This document shows positions 17,568 to 26,046 of a stretch of DNA of 64,000 bases, piece by piece; position 1 is the stretch's first letter; each line of letters opens with the position of its first letter. Location of the stretch: assembly GCA_016872645.1 (NCBI GenBank), contig VGZH01000015.1:1-64000 (forward strand), given 5' to 3'. A program made the position numbers and the translations under genes. The notes beneath the pieces were generated by a model. The model made no database searches. It was not told the DNA's origin and saw only the letters and a program-made list of their open reading frames with translations. Source of the stretch: Planctomycetota bacterium. Its GTDB lineage: Bacteria > Planctomycetota > Planctomycetia > Planctomycetales > Planctomycetaceae.

Positions 17568-17796
17568 TTTGTGATCTCGTTCTGCGAGCGGGATTGTGTC
17601 CGACTTGGCTGGCCTCTGCCACGACGTCGCGCCGAAGAACAATGAATTTGGTCTGATTAAAAAGGCTCTCTCCGCAGAAATCCGTTGGCGAATCACATCA
17701 ATAAGTGGTAATCTGTTGCGAACGATCTGGAATGGTCGATGACTCATTTGACCGGCGATTTACCGATCAATTGGACCGCCTTGTGGAGTTGAGGGA
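17568..17796. promoter_or_regulatory. Shared upstream region between divergent sulfatase and DUF1501 genes
   Basis: A 229-base divergent intergenic region that must drive the sulfatase operon leftward and the second DUF1501 array rightward. A weak rightward pair, TTGGCG (17685-17690) and TAATCT (17709-17714) with 18-base spacing, could be a promoter but matches consensus poorly. I saw no clear operator palindrome. Confidence 0.25.
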
Positions 17797-19290
17797 ATGC
17801 GGAACAGATCCTCCCGATACGAAGCACCTCTTCGGCAATCTCATCTCGTTCACGCGCGGCTTGCAAGGCGAACGGCCATTCAAGTCGGGAGCATCAGCCT
17901 GCTTGGGCTGGGGATGAATCACGTTGCCGGCTTGCGCGTTTTGGCGGACGAGACATCCCCGTCGAAACCGACCTCGCACAAGTCAGTCATTTACATCTTT
18001 TTGTCGGGCGGTCTCACTCAACACGACAGCTTTGATCCGAAGCCCGAGGCTCCCGACACGATTCGGGGCGAGTTCTCTCCGATCGCCACGCGTACGCCAG
18101 GAGTGCAGGTCTGCGAGCACTTGCCGCTGCTGGCTGCTCGCAGCCACAAGTGGGGGATGGTCCGGTCGCTCACACATCCGTACAACGATCATTCGACCGG
18201 GCATCATGTGATGCTGACCGGACGCACCGAGCGACCGATCGGTTTCGATGGCAATCGTCCCACGCCGAACGATTTCCCGGCGATCGCGTCGGTCGTCAAC
18301 GGCGTCGTACGGCCAGTCAACAATCTTCCGCCGGCGGCGGTCTTGCCGGAGAAGCTGATTCACGTCACCGGCCGCACGATCCCCGGACAGTTCGCTGGGC
18401 AGATGGGTTGGCAGCTCGATCCGTGGTTCATCGAAGCCAGTCAGTTTCGCGACACGACGTACATTCACGGAGCGTTTCCGCAGTACGGGTTTCAGCGGTG
18501 GGAGGGAGCCAACAATCCTCCGAACTATGTCTTTCAAGCTCCGCGACTGGAGTTGCCGCAAGAAGTGCTGCAGCGCCGCTTCGACAGCCGCCTGCAGTTG
18601 CTGAGCACGCTCGACCGACAGCGCCGCCAGTTGGACGAGGCCGCGGAGGTCAGTGAGTTCGATCGCCATCGGCAGTCGGCCGTCACGTTGCTCAACAGCG
18701 GCGGAGTCCACAAGGCGCTCGATGTGCAATCGGCGCCCGACGCCGCGCAGGACCGGTATGGCCGCAACTCGTTCGGCTGGTCACTGCTGATGGCTCGGCA
18801 GTTGGTCGAGGCGGGCGTCAGTCTCGTGCAGGTCAACCTCGGCAACAACGAGTCGTGGGACACTCACGAGAAGTCGTTTCCCAATCTACGAGACTTCTTG
18901 TTGCCGCCGACCGACCGGGCGGTCTCCGCCTTGATCGATGATCTCGACGAGCGCGGTCTCTTGGACGACACGCTGATCGTGATGGCGGGGGAGTTCGGCC
19001 GCACTCCGAAGATCTTCACGTTCAATGGAGCGAAATCAAAACTCCCCGGCCGCGATCACTGGGGAGCCGTGCAGACCGTTTTCTTCGCGGGAGGGGGCGT
19101 CAAAGGGGGCGCGGTCGTCGGATCATCCGACCGGATCGGAGCCTATCCCGCCGCCGACCCGCAACGTCCCGAGAACATGGCCGCCACAATTTACGAAGCG
19201 CTGCGCCTTCCTCGCACGATCGCCTGGAAAGATCGGCTTGATCGACCACACCACGTTTACTACGGCGACCCGATCGCCGGACTCACCTGA
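17797..19290 (+). CDS. DUF1501 family protein, GGLTQHD subtype (paralogue of 4309-5763)
   Basis: A 497-residue protein from ATG 17797, directly after GGAGTTGAGGGA. The N-terminus contains RLARRTAIQVGSISLLGLG at about 21-39, then GGLTQHDSFDPKPEAP at about 71-86 (Thr at the nucleophile position), NNESWDTHEKSF at about 351, GEFGRTPKI at about 399 and GRDHWGAVQ at about 418. The Tat-like region and the QVNLGNNESWDTH block closely match the second gene of the first DUF1501 array. It starts a co-directional run of three DUF1501 genes followed by the SelA-like gene, with gaps of 11, 27 and 12 bases, so the four are probably one operon. The substrate is unknown; it is predicted to be exported. Confidence 0.9.
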   Translation: MRNRSSRYEAPLRQSHLVHARLARRTAIQVGSISLLGLGMNHVAGLRVLADETSPSKPTSHKSVIYIFLSGGLTQHDSFDPKPEAPDTIRGEFSPIATRTPGVQVCEHLPLLAARSHKWGMVRSLTHPYNDHSTGHHVMLTGRTERPIGFDGNRPTPNDFPAIASVVNGVVRPVNNLPPAAVLPEKLIHVTGRTIPGQFAGQMGWQLDPWFIEASQFRDTTYIHGAFPQYGFQRWEGANNPPNYVFQAPRLELPQEVLQRRFDSRLQLLSTLDRQRRQLDEAAEVSEFDRHRQSAVTLLNSGGVHKALDVQSAPDAAQDRYGRNSFGWSLLMARQLVEAGVSLVQVNLGNNESWDTHEKSFPNLRDFLLPPTDRAVSALIDDLDERGLLDDTLIVMAGEFGRTPKIFTFNGAKSKLPGRDHWGAVQTVFFAGGGVKGGAVVGSSDRIGAYPAADPQRPENMAATIYEALRLPRTIAWKDRLDRPHHVYYGDPIAGLT

Positions 19291-19301
19291 AAGCAGGCGA
19301 C

Positions 19302-20702
19302 ATGACTTCGAGCAACGCTCATCAACACAGAATCGGCATCCACCGGCGCGAGCTGCTGCAGGTCGGCTATTCCGGCTTGTTGGGACTCGGCCTGCCAAGC
19401 TTGCTTGCCGGTCGGGCGTCTGCGGCGGAATCCCGGCCAGTTAGCCAGCAGCGTGCTCGCAGCGTGATTCTGATTTTCTTGACCGGCGCTCCGAGTCATC
19501 TCGACATGTTCGATTTGAAACCGGAAGCACCGGCCGAAGTGCGCGGCACGTTTCAGCCGATCGCCACGCGGACGCCGGGAATGGATGTCTGCGAGCACTT
19601 GCCGAAACTTGCTGGCCGATCGGACAAGTACGCCGTCATTCGCTCGATGACACACGGCTTACCGAGCCACGAACATGCGACGCACATGCTGCTGACTGGC
19701 ATCGACAAGATGCCGATCGGCTCGACGCATATGGCCTCGCGAAACGACTGGCCCTGTTACGCTTCGACGCTCGACTATCTGCGACCGCGACACGACGGCA
19801 TTCCGAATGGCGTGATGCTGCCAACTTATTTGAACAACGGCTACGGATTCTCTGGCCAGGACGCTGGCTTCCTCGGCGCCAAGTACGACCCGTGGCATGT
19901 GAAGCAAGATCCCAACGACCCCAAGTTTCGCATCGAGAACCTCAGCCTTCCGGTGGGAATGTCGGTCGATGCGCTCGGACAACGGCGTCAGTTGTTGGCT
20001 CAATTCAACGCGCAGTCGGCCAGCTTCGACCTCGCTCGTTCGGCAACCGAGTTCAACAACTACCAGGATCAGGCGATGTCGATTCTGACGACCAGCGAGA
20101 TCGGCCGAGCCTTCGCGATCGATCAAGAGTCGGCCGCTGTTCGAGATAATTATGGCCGACACCTCTTTGGCCAATCGCTGCTGTTGTCGCGACGACTCGT
20201 GCAAGCCGGCGTGCCGATCGTGCAGGCCAACATGGGGACAATGAACAACTGGGACACGCACAACAGCAACTTCACACAGCTCAAAGACCGCCTGCTTCCG
20301 CCGCTCGATCAAGGGGTCTCCGCCTTGCTGGACGATTTGGGTTCCTCTGGTTTGCTAGAAACCACGCTGGTCGTGATGGTCGGCGAGTTCGGCCGGACTC
20401 CGAAACTCGGTGGCAATGTTGGCACACCGAGCTACGTCCCTGACGGCCGCGACCATTGGGGCGGAGTTTATTTTGCTCTCTTTGCCGGAGCCGGCGTGCG
20501 CGGCGGCCAAGTCATCGGCAGCTCCGACAACATCGCCGCCTATCCCGCCTCGAACCCGTACTACCCGTCCGATCTCGGAGCCACGATCTTCTCGTCGCTC
20601 GGCATCGATCCGAAAAGCATCATCAAAGATCGAGTGAACCGCCCCAGTCACGCGAATGAAGGGGAGCGCATCGCGCCGCTCTTCACCGGTGCATCGAGCT
20701 GA
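19302..20702 (+). CDS. DUF1501 family protein, GAPSHLD subtype
   Basis: A 466-residue protein from ATG 19302, 11 bases after the preceding gene. Residues about 14-42 (HRRELLQVGYSGLLGLGLPS) form a Tat-like signal ending near ASAAES. TGAPSHLDMFDLKPEAP falls at about 61-77, MNNWDTHNSNF at about 316, GEFGRTPKL at about 361 and GRDHWGG at about 382. All features of an intact member are present, including the YPSDLGATIFSSLGI and EGERIAPL segments near the C-terminus. It resembles the first gene of the first array in its GAPSH motif. It is the middle gene of the second DUF1501 array and is probably translated from the same message. Function is unknown. Confidence 0.9.
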   Translation: MTSSNAHQHRIGIHRRELLQVGYSGLLGLGLPSLLAGRASAAESRPVSQQRARSVILIFLTGAPSHLDMFDLKPEAPAEVRGTFQPIATRTPGMDVCEHLPKLAGRSDKYAVIRSMTHGLPSHEHATHMLLTGIDKMPIGSTHMASRNDWPCYASTLDYLRPRHDGIPNGVMLPTYLNNGYGFSGQDAGFLGAKYDPWHVKQDPNDPKFRIENLSLPVGMSVDALGQRRQLLAQFNAQSASFDLARSATEFNNYQDQAMSILTTSEIGRAFAIDQESAAVRDNYGRHLFGQSLLLSRRLVQAGVPIVQANMGTMNNWDTHNSNFTQLKDRLLPPLDQGVSALLDDLGSSGLLETTLVVMVGEFGRTPKLGGNVGTPSYVPDGRDHWGGVYFALFAGAGVRGGQVIGSSDNIAAYPASNPYYPSDLGATIFSSLGIDPKSIIKDRVNRPSHANEGERIAPLFTGASS

Positions 20703-20729
20703 GCGACGCATTTGGACGAGGACAAGACC

Positions 20730-22187
20730 ATGTTGACGGTTCTCGGCAACTCCCGGAGAACGTGTGACGGAGTGTCGCGGCGCGAGTTGCTGCAAGTCGG
20801 CGGTGCCGGCATGTTGGGAATGAGCTTGCCTAACGTGTGGGCCGCCGAGAGTGTCGCGCCCGGGTTAACGGCACGAGCGAAGTCGGTGATGTTTGTGTTC
20901 TTGTATGGCGGACCCAGCCAGCTCGAAACGTTTGACATGAAGCCGGACGCGGCGAGCACGATCCGTGGACCGTTTCAGCCGATAGCTTCGCGAACCCCTG
21001 ACCTGCGCATCTGCGAGCATCTTCCCCGGTTAGCCGCGCGGTCTGACAAGTATTGTGTTGTTCGCACGGTCAATCATCCGCAAAACGATCACAACGGGAC
21101 GCACGCCATTCAGACCGGCCATCCGATTCCGCCTGCCGATCGGGGTGCGGCTCAGGTCGATGCCACCGACAAGGACTGGCCGGCGTTCGGCTCGGTAATT
21201 TCCTATCTCGATGCTCAAGCGAAGGGGGAATCGTCGCCGCCGTTTCCGAGCTACGTCTACCTGCCTCGGTTGTTGGGACACTTCGCCGGCTACGACATCA
21301 ATGGGATGTACGCGGGCTGGCTCGGCAAGGCGTACAACCCGATGGCGACTCGGATTCAAAAACGAGATGCGGGTGATAATCCGTACTTCCGTGACTGCAC
21401 GGACGAGGAACTCGATTTTCGTTTGAACGGGCTTGAACAGTTGCCGGGATTCACTTTGAATCGGCTTGAACATCGCCAAAGTCTGCTGACCCAGTTTGAT
21501 GCGGAGCGTCGGCGTCTCGACGACAGCGCGGCCATTCGCAACTATCACGGCTTACAAGAGCGGGCGGTGTCGTTGCTGTCGTCGCCCCGAATTGCCGAGG
21601 CATTCGACATTCGCCGCGAGAAGGCGGAGTTGCGAGATCGCTACGGCCGCAACTTGTTCGGCCAGTCGCTGTTAATGGGCCGGCGCATGATCGAAGCTGG
21701 TTCGCGGTTCGTGACGGTCGCGTGGGATCTCGCTGTGCGGGGCGATGTCTGCGGAAGCTGGGACATGCACTCCTGCCTGGAACGTGTGATGAAGGATCAC
21801 TTGTTGCCCGGTCTCGATTGCGGGTTCTCCGCGTTACTCGATGACATGAACGATCGCGGGTTGCTTGATGACACACTGATCTTCGTCGCTGGTGAAATGG
21901 GACGCACTCCGCAATTTCAAAATCGAGGCGCTCAGGACGGTCGCGATCATTGGACCTACTGCTTCCCCTGCCTCTTCGCCGGAGCCGGACTGCGCGGCGG
22001 TGTCACCTTCGGCCAGTCCGACAAAGACGCGGCTTACCCGATCACGCACGCCGTCTCGCCGGCGGACCTGGCCGCGACGATCTACGAATCGCTGGGCATT
22101 TCACCGGACCTGCGCATCCCCGACGCGCAAGGTCGTCCGGTTTCGCTGGTGGAAAACGGCCGCGCACTCCGCGAACTTTTTGGATGA
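20730..22187 (+). CDS. DUF1501 family protein, WDMH variant
   Basis: A 485-residue protein. ATG 20730 is preferred over TTG 20712 because a GAGGACAAGACC ribosome site lies just upstream. N-terminal SRREILQ-type sequence (SRRELLQVGGAGMLGMSLPN, about 16-35) gives a Tat signal. GGPSQLETFDMKPDAAS is at about 60-76, with Glu in place of the first Asp. GSWDMHSCLERVMKDHLLPG at about 343 has Met where most members have Thr. GEMGRTPQF (about 388) and GRDHWTYC (about 405) follow. It ends 12 bases before the SelA-like PLP gene, linking the DUF1501 array to the metabolic cluster downstream. The substrate is unknown. Confidence 0.9.
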   Translation: MLTVLGNSRRTCDGVSRRELLQVGGAGMLGMSLPNVWAAESVAPGLTARAKSVMFVFLYGGPSQLETFDMKPDAASTIRGPFQPIASRTPDLRICEHLPRLAARSDKYCVVRTVNHPQNDHNGTHAIQTGHPIPPADRGAAQVDATDKDWPAFGSVISYLDAQAKGESSPPFPSYVYLPRLLGHFAGYDINGMYAGWLGKAYNPMATRIQKRDAGDNPYFRDCTDEELDFRLNGLEQLPGFTLNRLEHRQSLLTQFDAERRRLDDSAAIRNYHGLQERAVSLLSSPRIAEAFDIRREKAELRDRYGRNLFGQSLLMGRRMIEAGSRFVTVAWDLAVRGDVCGSWDMHSCLERVMKDHLLPGLDCGFSALLDDMNDRGLLDDTLIFVAGEMGRTPQFQNRGAQDGRDHWTYCFPCLFAGAGLRGGVTFGQSDKDAAYPITHAVSPADLAATIYESLGISPDLRIPDAQGRPVSLVENGRALRELFG

Positions 22188-22199
22188 AGCTGGAGACTC

Positions 22200-23393
22200 A
22201 TGAACGTCTACGAATCGCTGGGTGTGACTCCCGTCATCAATGCGCTTGGAACTTTTACTCGTCTGGGAGGCAGCCTCATGCCCTCCGAAGTTCTACAAAG
22301 CATGCAGGAAGCGGCCGGCAGATTTGTGTGCATGGAACAATTGCAACATGCCGCAGGAAAAGTGATTGCTGACATAACCGGTGCTGAGGCTGCCTACGTG
22401 ACCTCTGGTGCACAGGCCGCGCTGGTTCTCTCGGTCGCTGCCTGCATCACCGGGTTGGATGCGGCGAAGATGGACCGGTTGCCTGAGACCACTGGCCTGC
22501 GAAATCAAGTCATCATGGCTCGGTTGCACCGTAACCACTACGACCACGCCGTCGAAGCGGCCGGTGGCCGGATCGTCGAAGTGGGCAGCGATGGCGAATG
22601 TCGCACTGACGATTTCGCTTCTAAGTTCAATGACTTCACAGCGGCGATTCTGTATCTCCCTGGGCTGGAGGATCGTCTGCCACTGACTGACCTCGTTTCC
22701 GTCGCGCGACGTCATCACGTGCCTGTCATCGTGGATGCGGCGGGCCGTTGCGATGAACCGCGTAATCTGACTCGGTTCGTGGCGGATGGGGCGGACCTCG
22801 TTTGTTTCAGCGGAGGCAAATACATTCGCGGCCCACAGGCATCGGGCTTCGTCTGCGGGAGGCGCGGCCTGATTTCCGCGATCGCGTGGCAGCATCTCGA
22901 CATGGACTTCACCCTTGGAGTCTGGACTGCTCCGCCTGAGTTGTTGTCGGCCGATCAGCTCGACTTCATCCCGCGACAAGGGATCGGTCGAGGATACAAA
23001 GCCGGCAAAGAAGAAATCATCGGGCTGCTCACCGCGCTGCGGCTCTACTTTGAACGCGACCATGCCGCCGAGAAAGCGAATGGCCTCCGCAGGCTGCAGT
23101 CGATCTGTGACGGGCTGCGTGGCGTCGTGCATGTCACGGCAGAGATCCTCCCAGCCAATCCGGTTCGCGGTGGTTTTCCGTTGGCTCGCATCGCCATCGA
23201 TCGCGAGGCGCTCGGGATGTCCGGCTACGACTTCATTCGGAGGCTCATCCAGGGCCGACCGTCGATTCATCCTGGAGAACGGGAACTGGATCGAGGAGCG
23301 GTCATCATTCACCCATTCGGCTTGCAGGACGGTGACGAGCAAGCGATCGTGCGGCGAGTCACAGAAATTGTCAGTTCGCATTCTGCTGCTTAA
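22200..23393 (+). CDS. SelA/DgaE-like PLP-dependent enzyme
   Basis: A 397-residue cytoplasmic protein from ATG 22200 with GGAGAC just upstream. It begins MNVYESLGVTPVINALGTFT and continues with AGKVIADITGAEAAYVTSGA, the pattern of the SelA-related fold-type I PLP family that includes D-glucosaminate-6-phosphate ammonia-lyase and EF_0838-type enzymes. VIVDAAGRCDEP at about 178-189 places the Asp that contacts the pyridine nitrogen. CFSGGKYIRGPQASG at about 202-216 carries the probable Schiff-base Lys. It is too short and has the wrong neighbours for selenocysteine synthase: no selB or tRNA-Sec is visible. The likely reaction is an elimination or deamination on an amino acid or amino sugar. An amidohydrolase, its common partner elsewhere, survives only as a remnant at 25651. 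Confidence 0.82.
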   Translation: MNVYESLGVTPVINALGTFTRLGGSLMPSEVLQSMQEAAGRFVCMEQLQHAAGKVIADITGAEAAYVTSGAQAALVLSVAACITGLDAAKMDRLPETTGLRNQVIMARLHRNHYDHAVEAAGGRIVEVGSDGECRTDDFASKFNDFTAAILYLPGLEDRLPLTDLVSVARRHHVPVIVDAAGRCDEPRNLTRFVADGADLVCFSGGKYIRGPQASGFVCGRRGLISAIAWQHLDMDFTLGVWTAPPELLSADQLDFIPRQGIGRGYKAGKEEIIGLLTALRLYFERDHAAEKANGLRRLQSICDGLRGVVHVTAEILPANPVRGGFPLARIAIDREALGMSGYDFIRRLIQGRPSIHPGERELDRGAVIIHPFGLQDGDEQAIVRRVTEIVSSHSAA

Positions 23394-23419
23394 AGACCAT
23401 TATTTTTTAGGAACAAGTC

Positions 23420-24691
23420 ATGCTGACTCGAAGATCGTTTCTCGGGACATTGAGTGCCGGACTGGCCATCGCTCCGGGAGCGTTTGCGGCCGAGACCGCG
23501 CCACGCCAACGCAAACGCCTCGCGGTCGTCACCACCGAGTGGCGATTTCATTCTCACGCCTGGCACATGGCCGAGCGATTTCTTGTCGGCTATCCGATCG
23601 GTGGCCGCTGGCATCGGCCACCGCTGGATGTGGTCGCAGCGTATGTCGATCAGAAGCCGGAGAACGACCTGAGCCGCAAGCGCTCCGAAGAGTTTGGATT
23701 TCCGATCTATTCGACGATCGCCGAAACGCTGCGATGCGGCGGCGACAAACTGGCGGTCGATGCCGTGCTGATCATCGGCGAGCATGGCAACTACCCGAAG
23801 AGCGAGTTCGCTCAAACAAAATATCCGCGCTACGAATTCTTCAAGCAGGTGACCGATGTCTTTCGTCAGGACGGCCGCGCGGTTCCCGTGTTCAACGACA
23901 AACATCTGTCATGGAAATGGGAGTGGGCCAAAGAGATGGTCGACATTTCGCGCGAGCTGAAGTTCGCGTTCACGGCCGGTTCTTCGCTGCCGGTCACTTG
24001 GCGGATGCCGGCGATCGACATGCCCTATGGGGCCGAGGTCGAAGAGTTACTGGGGGTCTCGATCGGCAGCATCGACAGCTACGACTTTCACGCGCTGGAG
24101 GTAATCCAGTGCATGGCCGAGCGGCGACGCGGGGGCGAGACCGGAGTCGTCGCGATGCAGGCCCTGCGCGGCGAGGCCGTCTGGAAAGCGATGGACGCAG
24201 GAAGTTGGCCCGGCGGAGGCTGGGATCCAAAGCTCTTTGAGGCCTGTCTGTCGCGCAGCCAGACGTTGGCTCAGCCGGAGTCGTTCAGCCATCGCTATCC
24301 GACGCCAGCTCAAATCCGCGAGTGGGTCAAAGAACCGGTTGCGTATCGCTACGAGTATGCCGACGGCGTGAAGGCCACCATGCTGATGATGAACGGTCTG
24401 ATTGGCGACTTCACCTTCGCCGCTCGGTTGAAGGGTCAAGCCGAACCGCTTGCAACGTTGTTTTACCTGCCTCCGACTCCAAACGTGACCTACTCGGCCT
24501 CGCTGATGTCGAAAGCCGAAGAGACCTTCCTGACCGGCAAGTCGCCGTATCCGATCGAGCGGACATTGCTGACCACCGGCCTGGTCGAAGCGGGCGTGCG
24601 ATCGCTCGGCACTGGCCAGAAGCGGCTCGAAACGCCGCACCTCTCTGTTCGTTATCAAGCGCCGCGCGAATCGACGTTCGCGCGGTCATAG
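23420..24691 (+). CDS. Tat-exported conserved protein of unknown function (EHGNYP family), copy 1
   Basis: A 423-residue protein from ATG 23420 after TTAGGAACAAG. MLTRRSFLGTLSAGLAIAPG is a clear Tat signal. The mature part opens with KRLAVVTTEWRFHSHAWHMA, looking like an alpha/beta domain. Motifs shared with the second copy at 26047 are DVV then VDQKPENDLSR, IIGEHGNYP at about 118-126, VPVFNDKHLSWKWEWA at about 155-170, GSSLPVTWR, YDFHALEVIQCMAERR and RRGGETGV at about 230-242, and a late YPIERTLLTTG. Conserved His, Asp and Glu in EHG, NDKH and DFH could bind metal. I recall similar unnamed planctomycete proteins but no assigned function. It lies between the SelA-like and PhyH genes, 26 bases after the former and 33 before the latter, all co-directional. 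Confidence 0.8.
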   Translation: MLTRRSFLGTLSAGLAIAPGAFAAETAPRQRKRLAVVTTEWRFHSHAWHMAERFLVGYPIGGRWHRPPLDVVAAYVDQKPENDLSRKRSEEFGFPIYSTIAETLRCGGDKLAVDAVLIIGEHGNYPKSEFAQTKYPRYEFFKQVTDVFRQDGRAVPVFNDKHLSWKWEWAKEMVDISRELKFAFTAGSSLPVTWRMPAIDMPYGAEVEELLGVSIGSIDSYDFHALEVIQCMAERRRGGETGVVAMQALRGEAVWKAMDAGSWPGGGWDPKLFEACLSRSQTLAQPESFSHRYPTPAQIREWVKEPVAYRYEYADGVKATMLMMNGLIGDFTFAARLKGQAEPLATLFYLPPTPNVTYSASLMSKAEETFLTGKSPYPIERTLLTTGLVEAGVRSLGTGQKRLETPHLSVRYQAPRESTFARS

Positions 24692-24724
24692 TGAAGCCGC
24701 TCAGTCAGAGACGAGGATCCAAAG

Positions 24725-25654
24725 ATGGATGTGTCTTTCACCAATTCGCGCGAGTGTATCGCGTCGGCCAATCGAGTCGACACTGATTGGGAAGCGTTGA
24801 CGACCCGGCAACGCATTCATTCAATCGAATTGGACGGCTATGTCGTCATCCCCAATCTGTTATCGCAGACTCAACTGGATGCGATCCGCGCCGAGTTGTC
24901 TCGGCTGCCGACGACGGCGGTTGATTACAGTGAGCATCAGCGCGGCCACTCCAACGTGCAATGGACCGACTCGCCGGCGGCCATTCGTGTGATCGCCTTG
25001 CCGGCCATGATTGAATTCCTTTCGGAGTTGTTCGGTGACGAACTGATCTGCACGGCGTGCGATTTCGCGTTGTCTCGGCCGGGGCATCCGGGAATCGCGA
25101 TTCATACCGATGCGCAACCTTACGGCTCGAAGATCTTTGGGCTGGGGGCCAGTTCTCCCTGTCTGGTGCGCGTGCTGTACTACCTCGACGATCTGACTCC
25201 GGAGCGCAGTCCCTTCAAGGTTATTCCGAGATCGCACCTGTCGATGCACTCGGACGGCCACCCGTATCGGCGTTACTTGTCGCATGACGACGAAGTGATG
25301 GTGACCTGCCGGGCCGGTTCGGCCGTGATCATCAATCAGAAGGTGTTCCACGCGAACTATCCCAACTACAGCGACAGCGACCGCCGCCTGCTGGCCATCG
25401 CGTATCGCCCTGCCTGGGCCGGTCCAATCGGCGAAGTCCCCGATCATGAACCGAATCGTGTCGCCGCATTACCGCCTGAAGTGCGGCCGTTCTTTAACAG
25501 CCTGAATACCCGTGCGATCAATTACGACTTGCCGAATCGTCCCGACAATATGGCTCGACACGCGCCGGGGATTGGTCCGGGACGGTGGGGGCAAAGTCGG
25601 CCGATGGACAACCCGCGATCGTTGGCACCAGCACCAGGCGAGAGCGTCACATGA
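24725..25654 (+). CDS. Phytanoyl-CoA dioxygenase (PhyH) family protein
   Basis: A 309-residue protein from ATG 24725 with GAGGATCC upstream. It has the PhyH jelly-roll pattern: IELDGYVVIPNLLSQTQLDA near 37-56, then HTDAQPYG at about 123-130 giving the Fe(II)-binding HxD pair. GSAVIINQKVFHANYPNYSD at about 199-218 contains the distal Fe ligand His, and DRRLLAIAYRPAW supplies the 2-oxoglutarate-binding Arg. Members hydroxylate small molecules or lipids, and the substrate cannot be read here. There is no signal peptide, so it should act in the cytoplasm, unlike its Tat-exported neighbours. Its stop overlaps the ATG of the following amidohydrolase remnant (ATGA). It sits between the two EHGNYP paralogues, suggesting one pathway. 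Confidence 0.85.
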   Translation: MDVSFTNSRECIASANRVDTDWEALTTRQRIHSIELDGYVVIPNLLSQTQLDAIRAELSRLPTTAVDYSEHQRGHSNVQWTDSPAAIRVIALPAMIEFLSELFGDELICTACDFALSRPGHPGIAIHTDAQPYGSKIFGLGASSPCLVRVLYYLDDLTPERSPFKVIPRSHLSMHSDGHPYRRYLSHDDEVMVTCRAGSAVIINQKVFHANYPNYSDSDRRLLAIAYRPAWAGPIGEVPDHEPNRVAALPPEVRPFFNSLNTRAINYDLPNRPDNMARHAPGIGPGRWGQSRPMDNPRSLAPAPGESVT

Positions 25655-26019
25655 TTCGATCTACTACGTCTGCCAACACCAGCCCGACATGCAAGCGAGT
25701 AGTTGCATCAATCCTCGTCAGAAGACCGATTCGAATGACCCCTCGCCTGCGTATTGGGAAAATGTGCCGGATCGCTTCCACGATCTTGTTTTTGGCGGTC
25801 GCGTCGGCCGTGCTGGGTGGTGCGACTCTGACCAATGCCACTGTATTGGGGGAGCAGGAACACCTTGGCTCCATCGCGGCGGGTAAGATGGCCGACCTCG
25901 TCTTGCTCACTGCTAATCCACTGGACGACATCCGCAACACGCGTCGGATCGAACTGGCCATCCACAGCGGACAGGTGTGTCGCCCTCCCGACTTGCTGAA
26001 ACGGATTCCGAAACAATGA
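25651..26019 (+). pseudogene. Amidohydrolase C-terminal remnant behind a signal-like segment
   Basis: A 122-codon frame whose ATG overlaps the PhyH stop. From about codon 62 it reads like the extreme C-terminus of an amidohydrolase_1 protein: TNATVLGEQEHLGSIAAGKM, then ADLVLLTANPLDDIRNTRRI. The barrel with all metal ligands is missing. Before it is a hydrophobic segment (IASTILFLAVASAVLGG) after MTPRLRIGKMCR that resembles a signal peptide. This could be the native N-terminus joined to the C-terminus by one large internal deletion, or chance sequence. It could still be translated by coupling to the PhyH gene but cannot be an active hydrolase. It ends 27 bases before the second EHGNYP gene. 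Confidence 0.7.
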
Positions 26020-26046
26020 ACTGCTGAAAAGAACGAGGACCTCTTG

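Noticed and set aside
22200-23393. Selenocysteine synthase (SelA) as the function of the PLP enzyme
   Set aside because: The protein is shorter than typical SelA and stands in a catabolic neighbourhood without selB, selD or a visible tRNA-Sec.
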